From: Nitrogeniibacter aestuarii
Lineage (GTDB): Bacteria > Pseudomonadota > Gammaproteobacteria > Burkholderiales > Rhodocyclaceae
DNA: 64,000 bases
Assembly: GCF_017309585.1 (NCBI RefSeq)
Contig: NZ_CP071322.1
Coordinates: 1-64,000 of the forward strand
Direction: 5' to 3'
Below the pieces are notes generated by a model. It was not told the origin of the DNA and did no database searches. It saw only the letters and a list, made by a program, of their open reading frames with translations. A program made the position numbers and the translations under genes. Shown here piece after piece: positions 24,193 through 33,388 of the stretch; positions within the stretch are counted from its first letter, which is position 1, and each line of letters opens with the position of its first letter.

Positions 24193-27006
24193 ATGTTTGG
24201 ATTCATTCGCAATCACGACGAGAACCCGGAAAGCGCTAACGCTGGCAAACCTTTGTCGGCGTCAGCGCGCCGAGTTGGCTTGAAGGTCCGGGAACGGAAA
24301 GCTCACGCCAAGCGCCCCGCTTCACTGACGGACCATATCCCCCTGGTTGGATACGAGTCAGAGAGTGAAATGTTTTTGCTCGAGGATGGCATGTCACGGG
24401 TCGCAATGTTCGAACTCACACCGATTCCAACCACCACGAGAACTGAGGACTACCTGCTACAGCGACGCCGTGAAATTGAAAACGCGATCTCTGGCGTACC
24501 GGAACTGGATGACGGCCCATGGGTGGTTCAGTTCTTCTGCAACGATGACAACAATCTCCATCCAGTCGTTGATCAGATGCAGGACTACATCCTACAGGTG
24601 AATGGAGGGTCCAATTCGATAAGAGCGAACGGAATTGTCGAATCGGCTTTGACGCAGAAGGTGCTTAAGGAGATCGAACAGCACATCGAGCAGATCAGTC
24701 GGGATACTGGACTTTTCGTGGACGACCTTATATCTGGTGAAGTGTGGCGTGGTCAGATTCGCCGCGTACGCTGTGTTGTCTACCGAATGCTGCCCGATGA
24801 GTTCGATCCCGACGTATCAACCAAGAAGCTGATCGATCAAGTTGATCACGCAGCGTCTGCAGTAATCAACGCCCTGCGCGAAGCTGGCATCACGTCTCGA
24901 CGAATGGATCTCCATGACTTCTGGGAATGGATGCTTCCATTCTTCAATGCCGTGCCCGAAGGTATGGGATCGATCCACGAAATGATGCAGGTTCACGCTC
25001 TCCCAGAGACGGAAGAGTTGGCACCGCAGTTCGATCTCGGCGAAGCCCTTTTGCTCGACTGGCCAGAGTCAGAACCCGAGTCAGGGGTTTGGAGAATCGG
25101 GAAAAGGTGGCTTCGAGCAATTGCATTGCAATCGATCCGCCAGCAACCTGAAGTTGGACACTTCACTGCTGAGCGACGATTGGCTGAGAAACAAGTCGCT
25201 CGCCTCGATCGATTGCCGGTGGGCACCATGCTGTCCGCCACCCTCGTGGTCAGACCCCAAGATGCCATGAAAGAGCGCTTGGGACGAATACAGGCCGGCT
25301 CGCGTGCCCAGACGCCCGAAGCGCAATACACCTATGCGGAAACCGAGGAAGTGCTGGACCGTATGGCTCATCGGGACAAGCTGTACCCATTCTTTCTGTC
25401 GGTCTTTGTTCGGGGTGACTCGGAAGAGGAGCTACGAAAGAATTCTTCGGTCGTCCACGCCTCGCTTTCTAACGCGGGATTGAAATTCATCGAGCCCCGA
25501 CACGAACTCATTGGGTGCGACGTGCTCATGCGAGCCCTGCCTGCTGGATTTGATCCTGCCTATGACCTGAAGCACATGCGTCGCTCGAGGCTCATGTTCG
25601 CATCTCAGATCGCAGCCATGCTGCCCGTGTTTGGGCGGGCCAGGGGCACCGGAAATCCGGGGTGGTTGATGTGGAATCGTGGTGGCGAACCCATCCTGGT
25701 CGATCCGCTCAATAAGCACGATCGCAAGAAGAATGCGCACATGTTGGTGCTGGGACCGACCGGCGCCGGAAAGTCGGCAACGCTGAATTATCTCGCGATG
25801 CTCGTCATGGCGATCCATCGTCCGCGACTTGTGATCGTGGATGCTGGCGATAGCTTTGGCCTGTTGAGTCAGTTCTTTGAGCAATTCGGACTGTCGGTTC
25901 ACAAGCTCTACATCGCACCTGGTCGTGGCGTGAATTTGCCCGTGTTCGCAAACGCCATGTGCCTTCTTGATGATCCGTTTGCATTGCAGCAGGTAGGGAA
26001 GAACACCGCGGACTCTGAAGACGACGCCGGTGAGCTTCCTGTCTCTGAAGATGAAGGCGACGACGAAGAGCCTCGCGATTATTTGGGCGAAATGGTGATT
26101 CAGGCTCGACTCATGATCACAGGGGGAGAGCCCAACGAAGAAGCAAAGATGAGTCGATCGGACATTTACCTGATCCAGCAGGCTCTGATCGGCGCGGCAC
26201 AAGCAGCTCGAGCCGGGGGGCAACCACATCCTCGCGTCTCTGATGTTGCAAATGCCCTGATTGCCATGCGTCTCGATAAGGAAATGGGCGTCGGGCGGCG
26301 CGAACGAGCCGAGGAAATGGGACAGGCCATGCTGGTTTACTGCGACGGATTGAGGGGAGAACTCTTCAATCAGCACGGTACCGACTGGCCGGATGCTGAC
26401 GTTACTGTGGTGGAACTCGGCACACTGGCGCGTGAGGGTTATGAAGACGCCTTGGCGGTCGCATACACCTCTCTCATCAACGCGCAGCAAAGCCGGATCG
26501 AAAGAGATCATCGACAGGGTCGCCCTACGATCTTCCTGACCGACGAAGGGCACATCGTCACGAAGAACCCATTGTTGAGCCCGTTCTTGGCCAAGGCCAC
26601 CAAGATGTGGCGGAAGCTCGGTGCCTGGTTCTGGTTGGCAACTCAGAACATGGAGGACTTTCCCGATCAGGCAGTTCGGATCCTGAACATGTGCGAGTTC
26701 TGGTTGTGCCTGGTCATGGAATTGAAGGAGATCAACGACATTGGTCGATTCCGAACGCTGACAGACGAGCAGCGCGCCATGATGGAGTCAGCCAAGAAGG
26801 CGCAGCCCAAATACACGGAAGGGGTTCTGCTCAGTTCGGGTGAGCCGGTTCTGATGCGCAATGTCCCCCCTGCTCTGCCGATCGCATTGGCGATGACTGA
26901 GCAGTGGGAGAAGGCTGACCGCCAAGCCATCATGACGCGCACGGGCTGTACCGAGTTGGAAGCAGCGCTTGCCGTCGCGCAGCGTTTGAAGGAGGCACGC
27001 GCATGA
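24193..27006 (+). CDS. traC: VirB4/TraC-family conjugative ATPase (TIGR03744)
   Basis: A 937-residue ATPase. The N-terminal half carries family patterns such as LVGYESESEMFLLEDGMSRVAMFEL; Walker A is LVLGPTGAGKSATLNY (about residues 520-535); Walker B is IFLTDEGH (about 780); ATQNMEDFPD follows as the sensor region. It powers pilus assembly and transfer. A highly acidic insert (about 610-635, DSEDDAGELPVSEDEGDDEE) lies after the Walker A domain. ATG at 24193 follows GAGGATTTGGGG. Confidence 0.94.
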   Translation: MFGFIRNHDENPESANAGKPLSASARRVGLKVRERKAHAKRPASLTDHIPLVGYESESEMFLLEDGMSRVAMFELTPIPTTTRTEDYLLQRRREIENAISGVPELDDGPWVVQFFCNDDNNLHPVVDQMQDYILQVNGGSNSIRANGIVESALTQKVLKEIEQHIEQISRDTGLFVDDLISGEVWRGQIRRVRCVVYRMLPDEFDPDVSTKKLIDQVDHAASAVINALREAGITSRRMDLHDFWEWMLPFFNAVPEGMGSIHEMMQVHALPETEELAPQFDLGEALLLDWPESEPESGVWRIGKRWLRAIALQSIRQQPEVGHFTAERRLAEKQVARLDRLPVGTMLSATLVVRPQDAMKERLGRIQAGSRAQTPEAQYTYAETEEVLDRMAHRDKLYPFFLSVFVRGDSEEELRKNSSVVHASLSNAGLKFIEPRHELIGCDVLMRALPAGFDPAYDLKHMRRSRLMFASQIAAMLPVFGRARGTGNPGWLMWNRGGEPILVDPLNKHDRKKNAHMLVLGPTGAGKSATLNYLAMLVMAIHRPRLVIVDAGDSFGLLSQFFEQFGLSVHKLYIAPGRGVNLPVFANAMCLLDDPFALQQVGKNTADSEDDAGELPVSEDEGDDEEPRDYLGEMVIQARLMITGGEPNEEAKMSRSDIYLIQQALIGAAQAARAGGQPHPRVSDVANALIAMRLDKEMGVGRRERAEEMGQAMLVYCDGLRGELFNQHGTDWPDADVTVVELGTLAREGYEDALAVAYTSLINAQQSRIERDHRQGRPTIFLTDEGHIVTKNPLLSPFLAKATKMWRKLGAWFWLATQNMEDFPDQAVRILNMCEFWLCLVMELKEINDIGRFRTLTDEQRAMMESAKKAQPKYTEGVLLSSGEPVLMRNVPPALPIALAMTEQWEKADRQAIMTRTGCTELEAALAVAQRLKEARA

Positions 27007-27554
27007 GCGCGGCGCCTTGGACAGCTTTCATGGGAGCTGGCGTCGCAGCACAGTTCGCGCGAATGGCGGCTGATGGTGCAGCTTCCAACGGCTGCAGACT
27101 TCTGTTCGTGCGGGCGCCGGTCATCAATGATTTCGCCACGTGGGCGGTCGGTGCTGCTCGTGAGTCACATGAGGTTTCGGTGATCGATGTGACTGCGCTC
27201 GATACCGGAATCGTCACTCTGGTGACTCAGGGGCTGGATGTTGAGGCAGACATTGGGAGCGAATTTTCGCAGCTATGCGAAGCGATCAACGATATCCAGC
27301 TGTTGTGCATACATGGTTGCGACAAAGCCTTTTCGACCGATTCAGTTCGGGCGCTTTCCTGGTTGTTCTGGTGTGCAAAGAACCTCCCCCTGACGATGGT
27401 AGCCACGAACGATCCGGACCGGTACATCCACCAAAAATTACTGCAGGGGTGTCGCGTAAGGAGCGATGAAGTGGTCGATATGCGCTTCAGTAGCGAAGCG
27501 CGAGAGCACACAGTCCATTTCGTCAATCGACTCTTGGGACAAGCCAAGTCATGA
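27003..27554 (+). CDS. Unknown transfer-operon protein (183 aa)
   Basis: The gene is linked on both sides by ATGA overlaps with traC and the PFL_4711 gene, so it is certainly translated with the transfer operon. The protein has no signal or membrane segments. Alternating strands and helices (CRLLFVRAPVINDF, IQLLCIHGCDKAF, LPLTMVATNDPD) suggest an alpha/beta fold that could be a degenerate P-loop-type domain, without a Walker A motif. I do not recognise a family. Confidence 0.7.
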   Translation: MSAAPWTAFMGAGVAAQFARMAADGAASNGCRLLFVRAPVINDFATWAVGAARESHEVSVIDVTALDTGIVTLVTQGLDVEADIGSEFSQLCEAINDIQLLCIHGCDKAFSTDSVRALSWLFWCAKNLPLTMVATNDPDRYIHQKLLQGCRVRSDEVVDMRFSSEAREHTVHFVNRLLGQAKS

Positions 27555-28876
27555 AGAAAAAGATCTTACCCATGTTCGTCGCGCTGGCGCTCTTGACGGT
27601 TGCCGATGCTCAGGCGGCTCAAACGCCTTCGAGCAAGTCGTCGCTGTACTACCGCTTGGGAGGTTCCTCGCCGGCATCGAGAGCGCCAAACCCGGCCGCG
27701 ACCTCCGCCAAAATTGGTTTGTCGGGCGTGCTCAACCTGAACTACTCATGCGGACAGTTTGATATCAGCGCGAGCTGGTCGACTTTGATGAACAGTTTCG
27801 CGAACTTCGGTCAGCAGATATCTGGGGCGGTTCAGGCTGGCATCGCGTCCCTGCCCCTCTACATTCTTCAGCGGGCGCAGCCTGGTCTGTACGAGCTTTT
27901 CCAGACGTACAGCGCTAAAGCCGAGGAAATGATCTCCATTGCGACGAAGTCGTGTCAGCAAATGGAGCGCGAAATTCTCGCTGGAGAAAATCCCTACCAG
28001 GGTTGGGTGACCATCGCGATTGGTGACGACTGGAAACGCGAGGCCCAGACCAACCAGGGGAACATCACTCAGGCGGCTGATAACGTTGGCCAGAATGATG
28101 GGAGCAAGGGCCTTCCTTGGTTGGGTTCCCAAGCTGGGGGGGGGAATATGGACCCGATACGCCCAATCGGAGATTCCATAAAGGCCGCATACAACGTCAC
28201 GATGATGCTGCCAATCTCTCTTGGTGATGCTGCTAACTACCCATCGAACAAACTGAGTAAAACCTTCGCTGCTCCCTCGGACGCAGCAGAGTTTGCTGTC
28301 GATGTCGTGGGCGAAATGTATATCAGCACATGTACAAACACGAATTGTCCCGTTCGAGAGGTTGCGACAGCAATCGGGTTAATTCCGAAGTACGAGCAGG
28401 AAATTCCTACCGCTGAAACACAGCTTGCAACTTTGATGGCCAGCGCAATTCCATCTGGCTCTGATCTACAAGATGCGTCGGCGCCTGGGGTTGAGGTTTC
28501 ACGCGAACTCGTCGAAGCGATCCGATCCTTGCCGCCTACTGAACGGCCAATCGCAGAAGGGCGTATTGCTCAAGACATTGCTCTAGCTAGAACTGTGGAT
28601 CGTGGCCTAACAATCAGGAATTTACTTTTGACCGGGCGTACTCTTCCAGAAGTGCGCGCGAATAAGAGGGCCACCGACGCAATCGATGAAGCGGTGGCTC
28701 AATTGAATCGCCACCTCGACGATCTGATGTACGAAGTCCGCATTCGTCGCGAGGTCGTATCCGAACCTGCTCAAGCGCTTCTTCAGGATTACATGCGATC
28801 TCGATCCGCATCGCGGGCAACCCCGCGTCGGGGAGAGACGGACACAGATACGTTTGTCGGAGGTCGCGTCCAATGA
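27551..28876 (+). CDS. ICE transfer protein, PFL_4711 family (TIGR03755)
   Basis: A 441-residue exported protein (signal MKKKILPMFVALALLTVADAQAA). The family pattern is clear: LYYRLGGSSPASRAPNPAATSAKIGLSG then LNYSCGQFDISASWSTLMNSF and AGIASLPLYILQRAQPGLYELFQTYSAKAEE. The C-terminal part is helical and less conserved. By role this is close to TraH-like proteins of F-type systems (inference). Confidence 0.88.
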   Translation: MKKKILPMFVALALLTVADAQAAQTPSSKSSLYYRLGGSSPASRAPNPAATSAKIGLSGVLNLNYSCGQFDISASWSTLMNSFANFGQQISGAVQAGIASLPLYILQRAQPGLYELFQTYSAKAEEMISIATKSCQQMEREILAGENPYQGWVTIAIGDDWKREAQTNQGNITQAADNVGQNDGSKGLPWLGSQAGGGNMDPIRPIGDSIKAAYNVTMMLPISLGDAANYPSNKLSKTFAAPSDAAEFAVDVVGEMYISTCTNTNCPVREVATAIGLIPKYEQEIPTAETQLATLMASAIPSGSDLQDASAPGVEVSRELVEAIRSLPPTERPIAEGRIAQDIALARTVDRGLTIRNLLLTGRTLPEVRANKRATDAIDEAVAQLNRHLDDLMYEVRIRREVVSEPAQALLQDYMRSRSASRATPRRGETDTDTFVGGRVQ

Positions 28877-29247
28877 GCGTGACCGAGTTGCGTTCTCGCA
28901 AAAGTCGTCGGCGCTACGCGGTCAAGGCTCTCATCGTATGTGCCGGGTGCGTATTGGTTCTCGTGCTCATGTTGTTTGTGGGCGTGCAGTTCTCGGGTAC
29001 ATCTTCCGGCCTGACTGCGTTCAGGGACCAACTGGCTGAGTTCTGGCCAATCGCAAGTGCGATCAAGCTCGCGGTGATCTTTCTGATCTGGTGGTTTTGG
29101 GTGCCAGTCGTCACCCACGTGTCTTCGAGCCGTGGCGTCTGTCCGGAAATGCAAGATGAGATTCTCCGATATCGGAATCGAATCGCCGGGTTCCTCTTGG
29201 CGGTCGAATTCGCGTTCATGATTCCTCGAATAATGGGTGGCACATGA
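28873..29247 (+). CDS. Small inner-membrane transfer protein
   Basis: A 124-residue protein with three hydrophobic segments (ALIVCAGCVLVLVLMLFVGV, AIKLAVIFLIWWFWVPVV and FLLAVEFAFMIPRIM). It is joined by ATGA overlaps to the genes on both sides. In ICE-type systems a small membrane protein sits between the PFL_4711 and TraG-N genes; this fits by position but I cannot name a family. Confidence 0.75.
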   Translation: MSVTELRSRKSRRRYAVKALIVCAGCVLVLVLMLFVGVQFSGTSSGLTAFRDQLAEFWPIASAIKLAVIFLIWWFWVPVVTHVSSSRGVCPEMQDEILRYRNRIAGFLLAVEFAFMIPRIMGGT

Positions 29248-30839
29248 CCGTCGACTCATACCTTGAACTTTATACAACGCTCTACGGTTGGGCGTTGGCT
29301 GGGGTCGTGCGGGACATCCTGGTTGACACCGGGCTTGTATTTGCACCCTTTGTCGTGATCTTGCTGGGAACCTGGCTCAAGTCCCACCAGTCGTCCGCAA
29401 TCGACGGCGGAGATGCTGCCTGGATGGTTCGCGCAATGGAGGTTCAGCTTTTTACGACCTTCGCCGTGATCATGCTGTGCTTCATGCCGCTCATGCCCCT
29501 GAGTGCCGTCAATATTCAATACACCCCCGTGGCTGATGCGCAAAATGCGAATCCGACGACGGCCACCCCGGTGAGTCCAGACAGCTCAGGCTACGCGGCT
29601 GCTTTCGCCAATCCACCGGCATCCGTTGATGTGCCCTTTTGGTGGTTTGGCGTTATGAGTACATCGGCGGGCTTCAACCACGCGATGCGTGGTGGTGTCG
29701 CTGGTGCCTCCTCAAACTTGGCTGGAGTCGAAGCGCTGGGTATGTCCTTGTCGATTGCGGACCCTGCGCTCAGAGCTGAAAGCATCCGATTCGTGCGTGA
29801 ATGCTTCGAGCCGGCGAGAACCCTCTTCAATCAACAGCCTGTTTCGGCACAAGCGGCAGCGGCTATCGCCAACTACGGAGATGACGATCCAGACTGGATG
29901 GGTTCGCACGCCTTCCTGGATGATCCAACGCTTTACCCGTCGCTTAGGGCTGCAGCTCCGGTTGCGGGCTTCGCGGTGGATGTAACGGGCGATGACGCCG
30001 ACTTGGCTTCAAACGCAGCTCTGCCTCAGTGGAGCCGACCAAACTGCAGTAAATGGTGGACTGACGGGAACAACGGCCTGAAGGATCGAATGGTTGCTGG
30101 TTCCGATTCTGGTCCGCTATTGGACAATATCTTCGGAAGCCTCTTTCTCGCTGTTGCCAGCGATGAGCGTACTGACGCAATTGCTCGCCGGGTGGAGCGC
30201 GTCAATGTACCTCTCGTTCCGGACAATCCAGGTAGTTCGGAGTCGTCCGGCTTTTTCCAGCAAGCGATTGGAGCTTATGGGGTGGTTGGCGAAGGTTGGA
30301 AAGCGTGGGCGTCAGCACCAATGATCATGCTGTTTGCGCAGACTGCCCAGCCGATCATTTTGTTGGCCATGTACATGTTTTTGCCACTGGTCTTGCTCTT
30401 CGACCGGTTTTCATTCCGGTCTATGTTCCTTGGGGCCATTGCCATCTTTTCCGTGAAATCGTGGACCGCATGGTGGTTTATCGCCAACTGGCTCTATGAC
30501 CACATGTTGGTCGCCATGTATCCAACAGCCCTCAACTTGATGAGCGCAATTTTGCAGCTTCAGTTGGACGACGCAATGAAGCGTGTGGTCGTTAACACCG
30601 TTCTCATTGCTATGTATATCGGGTTTCCGTTGATTTGGTCTTCAATGTTGGGGATTGTCGGGCTGCAAGTCGCTAACGGAATTTCTGCGGTTGCTGGTAG
30701 AAGCCTGGCCTCAGGGGCTACGGCAGGGGGGGCCGGTGCTGCGCTGGGTGCGAGTGTCGGAAAAGGGGCGGCAAGAATCGGCGGTCGAGGTGCTGTTGGC
30801 GCTGGGCGTTTAGCAGCTAGACGGTTGATGCGTCGGTGA
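29244..30839 (+). CDS. traG: TraG N-terminal-domain conjugal transfer membrane protein
   Basis: A 531-residue protein that matches the TraG_N class: an N-terminal start YLELYTTLYGWALAGVVRDILVDTGLVFAPFVVILLGTWL, a large periplasmic part with FVRECFEPAR, then several membrane segments near the C-terminus (MIMLFAQTAQPIILLAMYMFLPLVLLF, MFLGAIAIFSVKSWTAWWFIANWLYDHM). The Gly/Ala-rich end (residues 485-531) is typical. It probably helps mating-pair stabilisation. Overlaps the preceding gene by four bases. Confidence 0.9.
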   Translation: MTVDSYLELYTTLYGWALAGVVRDILVDTGLVFAPFVVILLGTWLKSHQSSAIDGGDAAWMVRAMEVQLFTTFAVIMLCFMPLMPLSAVNIQYTPVADAQNANPTTATPVSPDSSGYAAAFANPPASVDVPFWWFGVMSTSAGFNHAMRGGVAGASSNLAGVEALGMSLSIADPALRAESIRFVRECFEPARTLFNQQPVSAQAAAAIANYGDDDPDWMGSHAFLDDPTLYPSLRAAAPVAGFAVDVTGDDADLASNAALPQWSRPNCSKWWTDGNNGLKDRMVAGSDSGPLLDNIFGSLFLAVASDERTDAIARRVERVNVPLVPDNPGSSESSGFFQQAIGAYGVVGEGWKAWASAPMIMLFAQTAQPIILLAMYMFLPLVLLFDRFSFRSMFLGAIAIFSVKSWTAWWFIANWLYDHMLVAMYPTALNLMSAILQLQLDDAMKRVVVNTVLIAMYIGFPLIWSSMLGIVGLQVANGISAVAGRSLASGATAGGAGAALGASVGKGAARIGGRGAVGAGRLAARRLMRR

Positions 30840-30889
30840 TGCAGTGACGGACGTGAAAGCCGAACCTAACTCCGCAACCAATCCGCGCA

Positions 30890-31102
30890 TTAGTTGCGCC
30901 AGTGATCGTATGGATCTCCAAACGCTTGGTCAGTCAGAAATTCCCGATTTTCGAGTGCGAGGTCGGGCGTCTTCTCAAGGGGGTTTTTTGGAGAAGGGGA
31001 AGTGCGTCCACGTGCGTCCTGGCCTCGGCACAGAGCTTCGAGCCCGTCGCATGCCAAGAGGAGTGAGCGACCGATCAGATTTCGGAGAGTCATCTTCTTC
31101 AT
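30890..31102 (-). CDS. Small antisense-oriented gene inside the transfer operon
   Basis: A 70-residue protein encoded opposite to the transfer genes. The ATG at 31102 has AAAGGA eight bases upstream, and an A+T-rich region with a TTGACT (31190-31195) on the same strand lies before it, shared with the divergent DsbC-like gene. The protein starts MKKMTLRNLIGRSLLLACDGLEALCRG and is polar afterwards; the first 25 residues could be an amphipathic helix. No family recognised. It interrupts an otherwise continuous plus-strand operon. Confidence 0.55.
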   Translation of the reverse strand: MKKMTLRNLIGRSLLLACDGLEALCRGQDARGRTSPSPKNPLEKTPDLALENREFLTDQAFGDPYDHWRN

Positions 31103-31215
31103 GTGTGTTCCTTTGCGCCTTGACGCAAGCACTGAGTAACAGTGGTGCGACAAAATCCCAGTATTAAATAAGCATATTTTTAAGTCATAAGTCAAGTTTG
31201 GACTAAGGAGTTTGT
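31103..31215. promoter_or_regulatory. A+T-rich divergent promoter region in the middle of the transfer operon
   Basis: Between the 70-aa minus-strand gene and the DsbC-like plus-strand gene the base composition changes sharply (GTATTAAATAAGCATATT then TAAGTCATAAGTCAAG). On the minus strand TTGACT at 31190-31195 is followed by several TATT/TAAT hexamers. It probably restarts transcription of the second half of the transfer operon and drives the small gene. Confidence 0.5.
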
Positions 31216-31941
31216 ATGTCGCGCCTATCACTCTTGTTTGCAGCGATTGCTTCCCTCTTTTCCGCTGGAGCGTTGGCGGGCAGCGATGAGAGTGGCGTCA
31301 AAGCCGCCATCGAGGCGTATGCGAGGGATGTTCATGTTCAGGAAGTCCACTCAACGCCAGTTGCTGGGATCTATGAGGTCGTGGCTGAAGGCCAGGTCTT
31401 CCACGTCGATTCAACCGGGCGTTATGCATTCGTACAAGGTCGACTCGTTGACATGAAGGAGTCGCGGGATCTCACGGAAGCGACAATCGATCGCTTGTCG
31501 CGCGTCGACTTCAGTCAGCTTCCCAAAGATCTCGCATTACAGACAGTTCGAGGCACTGGTCGAAGAAAGGTCGCGGTGTTCGAAGATCCGTCTTGCTCTG
31601 TGTGTCAAAGCATGCAACCCGTTCTTGACCAGCTGGACGACGTCACGATCTACACCTACACCTATCCAGTCATTTCGCCGAATTCCATCCCCGCCGCAGT
31701 CGCGGTTTGGTGCTCACCGGCTGCATCTCGACATGCGCAATGGACGGCCTTCATGCGCGGGGCACCCTTGCCGGGCGCGATCACGAAGGACTGTCTTCCT
31801 GCCGGAGATGTGGTCAAGAAGATCGTCGATCTTGGCCAGGCGCTGGGAGTGAACAACACACCAACTATCGTGATGGAAAACGGCCAGCGACTCGTTGGGG
31901 CCACCTCGCTCGATCAACTCGTTATGGCGATGTCGAAATGA
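31216..31941 (+). CDS. DsbC-like thiol:disulfide interchange protein
   Basis: A 241-residue exported protein (signal ends about AGALAGSDE). An N-terminal dimerisation domain is followed by a thioredoxin fold with a CSVC active site (about residues 125-128, in AVFEDPSCSVCQSMQPVL) and the cis-proline loop GVNNTPTIVMENGQ. It should isomerise disulfides in periplasmic transfer proteins, several of which here are rich in cysteine. AAGGAG precedes the ATG. Confidence 0.9.
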   Translation: MSRLSLLFAAIASLFSAGALAGSDESGVKAAIEAYARDVHVQEVHSTPVAGIYEVVAEGQVFHVDSTGRYAFVQGRLVDMKESRDLTEATIDRLSRVDFSQLPKDLALQTVRGTGRRKVAVFEDPSCSVCQSMQPVLDQLDDVTIYTYTYPVISPNSIPAAVAVWCSPAASRHAQWTAFMRGAPLPGAITKDCLPAGDVVKKIVDLGQALGVNNTPTIVMENGQRLVGATSLDQLVMAMSK

Positions 31942-32363
31942 GCGTCAAGAGCCAATTACTGCTGGTACTACTGGCGCTGGCCATAGGTTCTGCTCGAGCT
32001 GACCAGGTGCCCACAATCGAAGTCTTCAAGCTCACGTCGCAGACGGTGACAGACTTCGTTGGCGCTACTGTCTATGACGTCGATGGGCTCGAAGTCATTC
32101 TGAGCAAACTGTCGGAAGGGTTGCCTGCGTCGCCGGAGCTTGCTGAGCAAATGGCAAAAGCGCGCTTCGAAGGGCTTGGCGCGGTTGGTACTGCGAAACT
32201 TGAGGAGGCAGCGAAAGTGCTCGGGCAAACGGCACACTACGGTCTGACAAAGGCTCCCGCAGTCGTATTTGATGGGAAATACGTGGTCTATGGTGAGTCC
32301 AGCGTCGCGAAGGCCCTGAAGATATACCGTGCGTGGTCGGCGAAAAACGGGGGTGTGCAGTAA
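31938..32363 (+). CDS. ICE transfer protein, PFL_4709 family (TIGR03757)
   Basis: A 141-residue exported protein. Family features are IEVFKLTSQTVTDFVGATVYDVDGLEVI near the start and GLTKAPAVVFDGKYVVYGESSVAKAL near the end; this is a degenerate thioredoxin-like domain with no CxxC. Overlaps both neighbours (ATGA upstream, TAATG downstream). Role unknown beyond transfer. Confidence 0.88.
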   Translation: MSVKSQLLLVLLALAIGSARADQVPTIEVFKLTSQTVTDFVGATVYDVDGLEVILSKLSEGLPASPELAEQMAKARFEGLGAVGTAKLEEAAKVLGQTAHYGLTKAPAVVFDGKYVVYGESSVAKALKIYRAWSAKNGGVQ

Positions 32364-33388
32364 TGCGTCGCCTGGCTCAGACACTCATGATGATCGTTCT
32401 CGGATTCAGTCTCACGGTCCCGAGCGCCCGAGCGGTTAATGGGGACACCGTTACCTCGGTGGAACTGATCACTCAAGCGACTGCCAGTTTTGTGAATCCT
32501 GCATGCGGTGCATGGCATGTTTCAGGTATTTGCTTCTGGCTTAAGTGCACCATGTTTGGCTGCTCGATCGAGACTTCTGTTCGCTATAGCCATCGTCAGC
32601 CTGACGTTGTTGTCAGCACATATCATGAGGCCCAGCTTCACCCGTGGCCCCTGGTCGGTGTGCCGCTTGCCAATGCTGCGAACCAAGCCGGGACATCAAT
32701 CCTTGGGGGAATGTTCGATAGCGCTGGCACGATGTTCAAAGCGGGAAACAGATCGGACAAGCAAAGACGGTGGCGAGATGGCGATGTGATTGGACACCCT
32801 GCGGCCAGCATGCAATTCGGCAGTGTGTCATGTCCGTCAGGCGTCACGTCTTTCTTCCCCTATTACCACAGCGTTCTTGATTCGTGGGTTTGGCGAGGAA
32901 TTCTTCCTGTTGAGCTGCTATATCCCGGCGCCTGGATTCCTACATTCCGGGAGGTGTCGACCATGCCACTGACTAGCACCTGGGGCAGCGTCTTTCCTCG
33001 TCATGGCGAACTGGTCCAACAGCACCCAGTGAAGAATGCTGCGGTGTTGTCCCAGCGAATTGGTGATTTCGTGACCAGAGGTGGCCAACCGCACATTTAC
33101 AACAAGCTGCCGTCGGACAGCATGACGAAGCGGGACGGGATGCTTGTCTGGGATCCATCGGCGGTGACTGAAAACGACTTCAGAAATGTGTGGCAGTTGT
33201 CGGCACCTATGTTCGGTCCAGCTGCAGCGACTTGCTCCCTGTTCGGCAATCCGGACGCCGGCCCTCTCTCTTACGGTGACTACGCTACGAGTAGCTCTCA
33301 TGGACATGCTTTTACGCTTTGGAGGAACTATGGATGTTGCGATGTGAAAGGAGCGTTTATTGGTGCCGTTATCTGGGGGTTGTGGTGA
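32363..33388 (+). CDS. ICE transfer protein, PFL_4710 family (TIGR03756), TraU-like
   Basis: A 341-residue exported protein with many cysteines. The pattern CGAWHVSGICFWLKCTMFGCSIETSVRYSHRQPDVVVSTYHEAQLHPW matches the family and resembles TraU of F-type systems. It probably needs the DsbC-like protein encoded upstream for correct disulfide formation. ATG overlaps the previous stop (TAATG). Confidence 0.9.
   Translation: MRRLAQTLMMIVLGFSLTVPSARAVNGDTVTSVELITQATASFVNPACGAWHVSGICFWLKCTMFGCSIETSVRYSHRQPDVVVSTYHEAQLHPWPLVGVPLANAANQAGTSILGGMFDSAGTMFKAGNRSDKQRRWRDGDVIGHPAASMQFGSVSCPSGVTSFFPYYHSVLDSWVWRGILPVELLYPGAWIPTFREVSTMPLTSTWGSVFPRHGELVQQHPVKNAAVLSQRIGDFVTRGGQPHIYNKLPSDSMTKRDGMLVWDPSAVTENDFRNVWQLSAPMFGPAAATCSLFGNPDAGPLSYGDYATSSSHGHAFTLWRNYGCCDVKGAFIGAVIWGLW

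Noticed and set aside
25432..26553. A 373-codon minus-strand frame within traC.
   Set aside because: It is antisense to a clear VirB4-family ATPase with both Walker motifs; no start signals, no family pattern.
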